Positions 7,086 through 14,808 of a stretch of DNA of 15,309 bases are shown here, piece after piece (the first letter of the stretch is position 1; every line of letters begins with the position of its first letter). A program made the translations under genes and the position numbers. Source of the DNA: Obelidium mucronatum (lineage: Eukaryota > Chytridiomycota > Chytridiomycetes > Chytridiales > Chytriomycetaceae); NCBI GenBank assembly GCA_025765595.1, contig JAIVFH010000541.1:1-15309 (forward strand), given 5' to 3'. Below the pieces are notes generated by a model. The model was not told where the DNA came from. It was given only the letters and a program-made list of their open reading frames with translations, and ran no database searches.

Positions 7086-9269
7086 ATGAATTGGAAAGAA
7101 GGGAGGCATTCTGGAATGTTCAGAACAACAAAAGTAAAAACAACCATCATGTCCTTTATAGATGAAGCAAGAGCTGTAGTTGTGCTGGCCAACGAGTTGC
7201 AGAAAGTCAAGCCGTTCCTGCATAGGTTCAAGACTGCAGTCAAACTATATGACAACAACAACCGCATGAGGGCGATCTGTGATCACATCTCCAAGCAGTT
7301 TTCCTTGACCAATGAAACAGTATTTACCTTGGCAGACAAAGTATTCCAGTGTCCAGGCATGGACGCGGTCAATCACTGGAAACCTGTCCAGCCATCTGTC
7401 CTTGTGGCTCCATTCTCGCAATGCCACAGGTGCACCAAAAACTTGACTTTCAGCAGCACACAAGTAGTGGTGTTGGGGATGGAAGGCCCATACCACGCGT
7501 CGCTGTTCAAGGGCAACTGCACTAAATGCCGCATGTGGTACAATGTGGATTCTGTCGCGTACATGAGCGAAGACAAACAGAAGCAGCTGATAGAGATGTA
7601 TCCGCTTGAAACTATCATGTCAGTTGGCTTCCTCAAGATCAATGAGCAGTACTACGTCACCATACCTTTTGCGGATCTCTGGCTAAAGCACCTGCCGTCT
7701 GGCCTTCTGTTAGTCTTTCCTTGCATGGTAAATACTAAATTGATCTTTTACTCATACTTCACACATAGGGTGAAGCTGTATCGTGAGCAGCGCACATATT
7801 CACTGGCCTTCCCTACCATCAAAGTGCCTGATCCAGACACCGCAGTGATCTTCAAACGTGGATTTTACGTGTATCACATGCTACTACTACAGCAGTACAT
7901 CTCCAAGATCACTGCCAATGATGACTATGAACATATGCGGTACACTCACTTCAGACCTTCCTGGGCCCCCAAAACAACACATTTGTGGAACAACTCCCTA
8001 TTTCTGGGTCCATACTTACCAAAAACAGGTGATTCTATTCATGACATCAGACCCGCGATGCGGGAATACGTCACGTTCATGACTGATTACTTCAGCAAGA
8101 AGTGGCAGCACCGCTGCAACGGCTGCCACCAGTTTTACAACGGAAAGGAAATCTCTGGCAGTGTAATGGATGGGAAAGTCATGGGGCATCTATTGTGCTC
8201 TGTGCCTGGGTGTGTGTTGCCTATTCTTGGTGTGAACACATTGTTCTGCTCATCGCATGCCCAGCTGAGGAATGAGTGCATCATCTCTGGCTGCAAGCGA
8301 AAAAAGACAGACACTGTTTTGCATACTTGCGGACTCAGCGCTCACAACGCGACTGTCCAGGAAATCATTGGGAAACAGTGGAACAAGGACTTTAAAGCGA
8401 CGCGAAAGTCCAAGAAAACGCGAACATCTACAGTGCATATTGATACACAAGAAAAAGAGTTAGTAGCGGATCAGCGGTTCAAGTACAGTCTGAAGCAGCG
8501 GTTCCTGCCTGGAATATTTATGGCTGTGTGGAGCTGCGGCATGATCATTGGAATATCTAAGATGTACTCTTTTGAGTCTTCTACCTTTATTTCTCGCTTC
8601 TTATGCCACTGTTTTGCGCGAATGGGCGAAGTACCGACCTTTGTTTTCTACGATAGAGCCTGCCGCTTGCTCCAATCCCTACGCGCCCGACACGTAGCAG
8701 GAAAATTCACAATATATGAAAGGTGCACTTTACTTATTTATTATTACGCGCTCTGTTCATTATATAGTGTTCTCTTCTTATACTTACCACCAATCTTTGT
8801 TGGAATCAGGTTCTTGTACAAGACTGTTACGTTTGTGGTTGACAGGTTCCACTTTCGGATGCACAGGGACGACTTCTGTACAGAGCATTGCGATCCAGCA
8901 AAATTCAAGGAATTGACGTCAGGAGGGCCTGCAAATGGAAAGGGGAGGTTTAACACGTCCGCGGCAGAACACTGTGCCAAGTGGTTCGATCAAACCGCTC
9001 ACCTGATTCGCTTCCACGAGCCCGTCCAAGCGGATTTCATTATGTGGTGTCTCGCAGACTTGAGAAACGCGGACATCCAGAGCGGAATTTCAAAGAAGAA
9101 AAGAGTTATTAGAAACGAAAGCGAAGACAAAATGGAGGCGGAGGAGGAACAACAAGAAAATGACAAGGGACCCAATCGGATGGTTTTGGTTGATGGGGAA
9201 CTCATGGAAGGGCTCCCAATTGTTGATGGGGAATTGTACACGCCTGGGCGATACAGGGCAGACTTCTGA
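7086..9269 (+). CDS. KDZ transposase-like protein with CxC5/CxC6-type cysteine clusters
   Basis: Landmarks in order: a CxC5-like cluster (CHRC at 7422, CTKC at 7518); a CxC6-like Cys/His cluster (CNGC near 8115, CSVPGC, CSSH, CIISGC, C...H to about 8345); then a KDZ-type core with KMYSFESS, FYDRAC (Asp codon 8652), VVDRFHFRMH (8838-8864), C...CDP, and NTSAAEHCAKWF (8953 onward), where a catalytic Glu is expected. The usual first Asp is not obvious in CGMIIGISKM, so catalytic competence is uncertain. A basic KKKR lies near 9096, followed by an acidic E/Q-rich tail. Two introns keep the frame and so hide in the open frame: 7709-7768 (60 nt, GTTAGT...ATAG) and 8723-8809 (87 nt, GTGCAC...TCAG). 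The spliced protein is about 678 aa. 7086 is the first in-frame ATG; ATG 7149 (MSFIDEAR) is a good alternative. There are no frame errors. Confidence 0.85.
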   Translation: MNWKEGRHSGMFRTTKVKTTIMSFIDEARAVVVLANELQKVKPFLHRFKTAVKLYDNNNRMRAICDHISKQFSLTNETVFTLADKVFQCPGMDAVNHWKPVQPSVLVAPFSQCHRCTKNLTFSSTQVVVLGMEGPYHASLFKGNCTKCRMWYNVDSVAYMSEDKQKQLIEMYPLETIMSVGFLKINEQYYVTIPFADLWLKHLPSGLLLVFPCMVNTKLIFYSYFTHRVKLYREQRTYSLAFPTIKVPDPDTAVIFKRGFYVYHMLLLQQYISKITANDDYEHMRYTHFRPSWAPKTTHLWNNSLFLGPYLPKTGDSIHDIRPAMREYVTFMTDYFSKKWQHRCNGCHQFYNGKEISGSVMDGKVMGHLLCSVPGCVLPILGVNTLFCSSHAQLRNECIISGCKRKKTDTVLHTCGLSAHNATVQEIIGKQWNKDFKATRKSKKTRTSTVHIDTQEKELVADQRFKYSLKQRFLPGIFMAVWSCGMIIGISKMYSFESSTFISRFLCHCFARMGEVPTFVFYDRACRLLQSLRARHVAGKFTIYERCTLLIYYYALCSLYSVLFLYLPPIFVGIRFLYKTVTFVVDRFHFRMHRDDFCTEHCDPAKFKELTSGGPANGKGRFNTSAAEHCAKWFDQTAHLIRFHEPVQADFIMWCLADLRNADIQSGISKKKRVIRNESEDKMEAEEEQQENDKGPNRMVLVDGELMEGLPIVDGELYTPGRYRADF

Positions 9270-9391
9270 GAGTATATGTGGGTTATTTATTCCCTTCCTT
9301 CCCTACTCTCAGTTTGTCTTTTCACGAATAAAAAACTTGGGTTGTTTTTAAAAGACTTTGGTTTATTTTTAAAAAATAAAGAAGATTTTCA

Positions 9392-9694
9392 ATGTCCGAA
9401 CATCCATTAGCCCCAGGAGACGCCAGCACAGTCGCAGGTCTGCTGGACCGTATCTGCAACAGTCGTAACTGCAGACACTTCATCAATGTTCCGTTTTCGC
9501 TCCCCTCAGTTGCAGACGGGACGTGGATTAGCGGCTACCAATGGATAACCAAGCCGCGCGCGGATGGCTCCGTTAACCCCAAGTCACTCAAGTACCTTTG
9601 GAAGACAATCCACGGGCACGTGTTTTACCCAAACATCTCAAAATTGGCGCCCAACGCATGCACAGACACAATGCAAGAGCTGGTGCCGCTATAA
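9392..9694 (+). CDS. Small unknown protein, 100 aa
   Basis: The frame begins at ATG 9392, about 120 bp after the KDZ stop and just past two AATAAA words (near 9326 and 9375), and ends at TAA 9694. The product has no signal or membrane segment. It contains CNSRNC and a basic, aromatic part (YQWITKPRADGS, LKYLWKTIHGHVFYP). The A+T-rich 5' flank and balanced composition suggest it is expressed, possibly as the first exon of a longer gene cut at 9725. I do not recognise a family. Confidence 0.4.
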   Translation: MSEHPLAPGDASTVAGLLDRICNSRNCRHFINVPFSLPSVADGTWISGYQWITKPRADGSVNPKSLKYLWKTIHGHVFYPNISKLAPNACTDTMQELVPL

Positions 9695-9724
9695 TCATGT
9701 AATATTTATTCATCATTCTACACT

Positions 9725-9751
9725 ACTAGAGACATACGCTCAGTCACTTTG
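9725..9751 (+). repeat. 27-bp direct repeat, right copy
   Basis: It is identical to 5857-5883. In the JmjC frame it reads TRDIRSVTL and then SNQE-stop. With one extra base the frame would run straight into the acidic exon that follows. Confidence 0.95.
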
Positions 9752-11525
9752 AGCAATCAGGAATGAAGTTCGCAGGGAGCAACGCCAACGCAAAGATGGG
9801 AGTGAGAGTGGCTTTATTCTCCACATTTCCGATGACGAAGAAAAGGAAAGCGACGACGATGTTGTAATTGTGGGTCCAACAATTGCAGGTATGTTTCTTT
9901 ATTTTTAATGTCCAAGACTAAGCGCCAAGCATCGCCAACACCAGCCAAACAGCCTGCACGCAAAACCTACAGCAAGATGCCCAGCTCTGCTAAATGTGAT
10001 GAGACTGCTATGGAAAGGCGCAGAAGACGTAAGCGTTGTTAAAATGTGGTTTCTTCAATTTCATTATTTAAATCACACAACAGGGTCTGTAAGTTCACCA
10101 GACGAACGGGGAATCCAATCTGAAAGTGACGCAGACAGTGCGCTGATGATGACAATGTCATGCATCCTCAAGTGAGTCTGATAGACAGGACGCTTGCAAT
10201 GATGACAAAGACTTGAATGAAGATGAAGATAACGACAAAGACGAACCAAGTGTCAAGCCAGCCGCAGTCGTCTGGCTCTATCCGCAGCTGCATTAGTGAT
10301 ACGCAGCCTTTTCTTTTGGATTAAATGATTGGTGAAAGATTGGTTTTTATTGCTTGGCTAACAACACATTCAGCAGATGAAGCCGACGAAAGTCCAGCAC
10401 CAGAACCGCCGAAAGCCAAAATTGGAAGTCACTCTTATTGCGGACAAGTCTACAAAGCTGCTTGTTGAAATTCCGTATGTGCTGGATCGGAAAGACCGCT
10501 ATGTTTTAGGTAAGTGGATCCTTTCTTCCGCTGTTGTTTCCCAAATCCTCAGAGTATTAACTCTGTTTTAGGTCCAAGTGACATCATCAAGGTCCTCTCA
10601 AGTCACGCAGCATTCCTGGCAAGGGGTATCCGCTGCGACTACTGGAGCTTGTTGACGAAGATGGCTTTGGACATCGTCTTTGTAATTCAATACACAGCTG
10701 TCTTTGGACAGATTGACATCAAAGCCGGAAGCAGTGAGTGTGTTGTGATTTGTTTGAGCAGAGAAGGGGTGCTAACTGTGTTTTTATTGATAGTCTCGCA
10801 ACCAGTGTTTGCTCGCCCCGCCGTTGTGACCCCCACTGTCATCGCAATTGTATTCAACTCCAATGCTTCCAAGCTCTGGCTCCGGCACCTCCCGCCGTGA
10901 TTCGATGGAATCAACTTCGACGCAGTCATCAATCGTGTTTGACCAGCGGGACGTTTGGGAGGAGTGAAGGAGAAGCAAGTTGATAATGTGATGAAGTATG
11001 TGATCATCTACTGCAAGCTGTTGGCTGAAGGGAACATACGGAAGGACAAGATCCCGGCAATGGTCAAGCAGGAGACGGGCTTGGTCAACTTCCCTGACAA
11101 GAAGGAGTCTGGACATGTGTACGTTGGGCTCCATTTGTATAATGAGGAGCTGAAAAAGGTGATTGCATGTTTATTGAGTGTTATCTGCGTTTTCTGACTT
11201 TGATATAGATCTTCTTGAAGTACAAGTGCTTCTTTGGGACATACAGTGGAATGACGTTTACTTTGAATTAGCGAAACGTCATTTTGCTGAATGGACCAAA
11301 AAGCTGTCGTTCCATACTGGTGTTCCTGACAAAAACCACAATTCTGGCAGCTTCATCCAAGCATTCAACCATCTGCACTACTACAAGGCTGGGCAAAGCC
11401 GCCATCAGCGCAAGCCAGAGACGTATGTGGTGCTTCGGGCCTTTGCAAACAACCAACATGTCAAGAAGGCGTATTGGCGGGAGCCGCTTCAGGAAGGAAG
11501 CGCAAGCAAGAAGGCAAAGCGCTGA
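9752..11525 (+). pseudogene. Multi-exon unknown gene, probable 3' part of the JmjC-like gene
   Basis: Coding-like blocks joined by GT-AG introns: 9761-9888 (NEVRREQRQRKDG, then acidic DDEEKESDDDVVIVG, a SUMO-interacting motif); intron 9889-9944; a basic block to 10028 (MERRRR); intron 10029-10083; acidic Ser-rich blocks (QSESDADS, SSSESDRQDACNDD); a proposed acceptor near 10376; a domain 10377-10735 split by intron 10510-10571 (EVTLIADKSTKLLVEIPYVL, then PSDIIKVLSSHAAFLARG); intron 10736-10794; a Ser/Pro linker; VKEKQVDNVMKYVIIYCKLL (10970 onward); intron from 11160; and a final block with ELAKRHFAEWTKKL, ending KKAKR-stop at 11525. About seven single-base frame changes are needed between blocks (near 9761, 10138, 10163, 10425, 10835, 10955 and 11250), mostly at short homopolymers. 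The family is unknown. Confidence 0.45.
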
Positions 11526-11699
11526 TCAGGGTTTTTTTTTATTTATGGTTTCTTCAATATTTTGTTAATTTCAACTTCGTGCATCCTTTTTTGTTTTTGT
11601 TTATTGTTGGTACTTTGGATTTTGTTTATTACTTTAAATACATATGTTATGGTTTTAAAACTTTTCTGCTCATTGTTTCTTAGCTTCTTTGAAATAAAG

Positions 11700-11872
11700 T
11701 AAGGACTAGCTTTCAACTGGCTCTCCACTGGCAGTCAACTGGCTTGCGGCCTGTGAACTAACTGCGACGCGGCTGGGTTTCCACTGGTTAGTGGCTCGCA
11801 CGCGGGTTGCCCACAGGTTGCGAGCAGCCTGTTAAGCGGCCCGTTAGCGGCTTGCAAGGTCCAGCTCGCTAT
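11700..11872 (-). repeat. Right inverted terminal region with subterminal repeats
   Basis: Read inward from 11872 on the minus strand it gives ATAGCGAGCTGGACCTTGC, GCAAGCCGCTAACGGGCCGCTT, GCTCGCAACCTG and CACAGGCCGCAAGCC, inverted counterparts of the 3390-3571 motifs. CAACTGGC/CCACTGGC words repeat at its inner edge. The preceding 11526-11699 is A+T-rich 3' flank without a gene. Confidence 0.72.
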
Positions 11873-14082
11873 GGGGACACGCAAATGTCAGAACCGGAAC
11901 CTTTCCCACTTTTCCATGATTCAATGTATCCCACTCACAATCCACACTCATAAAAACGCGATGCAATTTTTCAAATTCCAACAGACTAGAGCACTTGAGA
12001 CCCAATGCAGTGGTATTCTCCCTTCCATAGTAAACCACTTCAAAGTCAGTAGCAGGAGATGAAAAGTCCAGGCCCTTGACACGACTCTGTAAACTTGGAG
12101 CACTTGTCTGAGTAAATAATCTCAGGGTGCCTGCAACCAGAAGCATCCATTGTTACTTTTGCAGATTTTAAGGGAACCTCAGCAGCAGAATGACCAGCAG
12201 ATGGCAACAAGTGATTCAAACGGAGTTCTCCATTATCATTTCGTTGATTAAATACGCATTCAATCGGGCGCTGGCCATTCTGGCATGACAAACCATGGCA
12301 AACTTGAAAGGTGTGGTCGATAGCATAAATTCCGTGGGAGGAAACTCTTCTTTGGATCTCTCCATCCATGTAGGACTGACGAGATTTCTGCAGTTGCACA
12401 AACATCTTCAAGAGCCATGCTTCACACATCACTTCACCCCCATAGTAAGGATCAAAGAAATCAGGAAATGGTTTTATCGCTGATACTTTCAGTGATCCGT
12501 CAGGATTTGTTGGAAACTTAAATGCATTGGCATTGGCTGTTGGCTGCCGTTGGTACTGGCGAAAATACGTTTCAATGGTTGAATGGTAGCAAAGAAAGTC
12601 CTTTGTGTGACGCTTGCGGAAATGCTTGGCAAATTTATTCCTGGCTGCACCAGGACCCATCATCAATGTGCTCATAATCTCCAAGTCAACTCCAGATCGC
12701 TGACTCAAAAGGGGAAAATCCAATTGAACTTCATGTGGCAGAGACTTCATCATCTCGCTGGTGGTTCCATACCATTCTTTGTCACAGCTGGAGCATTTGT
12801 ATCTGAGTTAAAATGGTTTATGAGTTTCGAAAATAGAAAGTTCAAGTCCCAGAATATACCTTGCTGTGAACATATAGTACACGCTCTTTCTGCCAGTCCC
12901 AAACAACCTCCAAGGTCGGCTGGACCAGCCTCTGAACCCCATCTTCGCGTTTTTTGCAAATTGCAAACATGAGGCATTGGCGCAGCATGGTAGAACACCA
13001 GCCCCAATGTGGGATTCAAAGAAATAAACAGCCGGTATGCAGAATGGATCTGGAGATGGCGGTAGTCCTTGCAGCAGCATTTGTCTCAGGACTTTGTAAG
13101 GCTCATCGGGAGGATAGAGGGTCGAAAATCCGCGTTTCAAGCCTTTGAATATAGAATTTCGAGTTTCCTTGACCTTTTGATAGTAGGATTCCTATTCTGC
13201 CTCCGGCACCAATGCGTCCTTATGCACATCATACTTCTTGTTGAGAGCGTTTTTACAGAGCTGAAGGTGTTGCTGCGTCGGGGTTGGACCATCAAAACTA
13301 GTGGGCCGTTTTACAAGACTTTCGAGTACTTGGTGGATTCATTTCTGGCTCTCCAGGATCCCCATCGTTGTCACCATCCAGCACAATCACCGGAATTGTA
13401 TCAGGATCAACAGCGCCAGCAACCTCATCCGCCAATTCAATGTCAGAATCATAGAATCCAAGAATATGGGCGGATTTTGGGTGCATTCTGGTTCAGACTC
13501 GTCGCTGTTGCTAGATGGCTCATCTTCAGCGCTCCATGCTAGCGATTCTATTCCAGCCAAATAGATTTGCGGCGCGGGAAACAGTGGTAGTGGTGGCGGC
13601 AGAGGAATTGAAGCAATAGTTGATGTTGCATTCTGTAATTATAGGATTCATGGTTAGGTATAATAGTAGAGAAATAAAGTATATACTGTCGCAGATCCAC
13701 TGTGCTCGTTGTCAGCCTCGTTGTCTTTGTCCTCATTAGCCAAGTGGGCCTTGCGTTTGCGTCCACTGTTCTCACGCCTTCCACCATGACCGTTCCTGTT
13801 GACAGAATTTCTGCCATGAGGAATGGCAAAGCTTCCAGCCGTTGGTGGTGGGTTACGGGCGGCTGCTTCCAACGCAGTAAAGTTGGGATTATCAACAGCC
13901 TTTGCGAAGTAGTTGGTGATTGCCAAATGGCTTGTTTTCGGCTTTTTAAGCGCATGGATTGCTGCAGGTGGTTGCTGATTTTGATTGCAAGGTGCCTCTG
14001 GCGGCGGATTGCCATTTGCGGGCCTGTTGGTGTTGTTTACGCTGTTGTGAGTGAGAGTGATGTGATTGGCTTGAGTCAACAT
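11873..14082 (-). pseudogene. DUF6729 / DDE transposase / 3'-5' exonuclease gene, broken and truncated
   Basis: Minus-strand exons: 14082-13687 (N-terminus with AITNYFAKAV and NGHGGRRENSGRKRK), intron 13633-13686, a Pro-rich then acidic block with a SUMO-interacting motif (TIPVIVLDGDND), then a long block from about 13300 (TQQHLQLCKNALNKKYDVHK). Next comes a DUF6729-like region (YPPDEPYKVLRQML, CCANASC, RPWRLFG, intron 12803-12859, YKCSSCDKEWYG, LDFPLLSQRSGV). A MULE-like DDE core follows, with AIDHTFQV and YSDKC. Last is the start of a DEDD-type exonuclease, VFMSVDCEW (motif I), followed by KVPVLTFACP, ending at the large element's edge (11872). Damage: apparent frameshifts near 13480, 13305 and 12105, and an in-frame TAG at 13194-13192. 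The exonuclease lacks motifs II and III. The whole is a dead, truncated transposon gene. Confidence 0.68.
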
Positions 14083-14370
14083 TTTCTATCTTTTTTCTGA
14101 TTGGCTGGCATCAACAGGGGCAAATGGCCTGCGTGCCTAAATAAGGACCTGTTTCAAGTTCTTGATTTTTTTGAAAGACAAAAAATGTTTCCTCCATTTC
14201 GTTCTTCTGTTTCAAGCAAATAAATAAAAAAATATGACGTTATGGTGGGGGTGTGGCCATTCAAGCTCGAACACTTCATGAATTCTGTTTCATATAATCC
14301 ATCTTTCCTTTAACTGAGTCCCTTAATTATGCATTCTGGCACAGGTCTGGGACAGCTGCAAGCACGTACT
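14083..14370. other. Gene-free spacer
   Basis: No coding frame, RNA gene or repeat is recognisable here. It contains the probable 5' flank of the minus-strand DUF6729-like gene (ATG at 14082) and A+T-rich sequence with AATAAA-like words near 14220. It ends at the terminus of the next KDZ element. Confidence 0.5.
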
Positions 14371-14640
14371 ATAGCGAGCGGCACGCGCGATTCGGACTCC
14401 GATTCAGGAAACAATTCGGAGTCCGACTGGGGTCCGATTCGGGTCCAAATAGGAGTAACCCCGAATCGGGCTCCACTCGGAATGACCAATAGGGCTATTG
14501 GCGCTCCTAGCCGCCTCCTAATGGAGTCCTAATCACTTCTCATTAGGAGGAAACAACTTTTTCCTGCAATTTGAGCATTGTCCTATTAGGAGCTACTCAG
14601 TCCTATTAGGACGACCGACCTAGGACTTAACATCCTATGA
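14371..14640 (+). repeat. Terminal/subterminal repeat region of a second KDZ element
   Basis: It starts ATAGCGAGCGGCACGCGCG, like the tip of the large element at 11872. Overlapping imperfect units follow: GATTCGGACTCC, CCGATTC, GGAGTCCGACT, GGGTCCGATTCGGG, then GGAGTCCTAATC, CTCATTAGGAGG and CCTATTAGGA in both orientations, many of them palindromic. It lies downstream of the minus-strand KDZ gene that runs off the window, so it is that element's 3' end. From 14641 to 14808 the sequence is A+T-rich with A-run repeats (AAAAAATT words) and no gene. Confidence 0.68.
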
Positions 14641-14808
14641 AATACACTGTCAACTGCAAAACACTCTAAAAAAATTCCCAAAAATTACAAACCATCTGAA
14701 AAAATTTAAAAAAATTGCAAAATACATAATTAAAATTTCAGAATTTTATGATATTATAGTTAAAATTAATCATAATAATTTATCAATTTCTCAAATAGCC
14801 TCTGGCTA

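Larger units (their letters stand above)
5884..9724. other. Segment between the 27-bp repeats, containing the KDZ gene
   Basis: This 3.84-kb block separates the two 27-bp copies and interrupts what reads as one gene on either side. It holds an exon-like frame (5885-6016), repeat copy C, a lysine-rich gene (6489-6938), the KDZ gene (7086-9269) and a 100-codon frame (9392-9694). Its ends (CTTCTTCGCAGTG and TTCATCATTCTACACT) show no terminal inverted repeats. A 27-bp target duplication would be unusual for a DNA transposon, so template-switch repair, recombination or capture is as likely as transposition. Between 6017 and 6180 I see only a short 60-codon frame without an ATG start (Cys/Asn-containing, ending at 6195). 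Confidence 0.45.
3390..11872. mobile_element. Candidate 8.5-kb KDZ-related DNA transposon with dioxygenase cargo
   Basis: Inverted ends bound this interval. The left end reads ATGCGGGCCGGACCTCGC; the right end, read inward on the minus strand, reads ATAGCGAGCTGGACCTTGC. Both are followed by clusters of GAGCCGCT/CGGGCCGCTT/GCGACCTG motifs. GGGG lies directly outside each end (3386-3389 and 11873-11876) and could be a 4-bp target duplication, but this is short and low in complexity. Inside are a TET/JBP-like gene, a JmjC-like gene split by a 27-bp-flanked segment with a KDZ gene, and a multi-exon unknown region. The flanks belong to two different broken genes, so no simple empty site can be rebuilt. 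Some secondary rearrangement must have occurred, or the boundaries come from more than one event. Confidence 0.6.

Noticed and set aside
5884..9724. Reading the 27-bp repeats as a normal transposon target duplication
   Set aside because: The length does not fit known DNA-transposon duplications and the segment lacks inverted ends, so I kept the mechanism open.
11284..11568. 94-codon plus-strand frame near the 3' end of the element
   Set aside because: It overlaps the better supported frame ending KKAKR at 11525; its Ser/Thr/Arg-rich translation looks like an out-of-frame reading.
3386..11876. GGGG on both sides as a firm target-site duplication
   Set aside because: Four identical G residues are too simple to prove it, and the sequences beyond them come from two unrelated genes.
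13702..14100. 132-codon plus-strand frame with a hydrophobic start
   Set aside because: It is antisense to the N-terminal exon of the DUF6729-like gene; the apparent signal peptide is coincidental.
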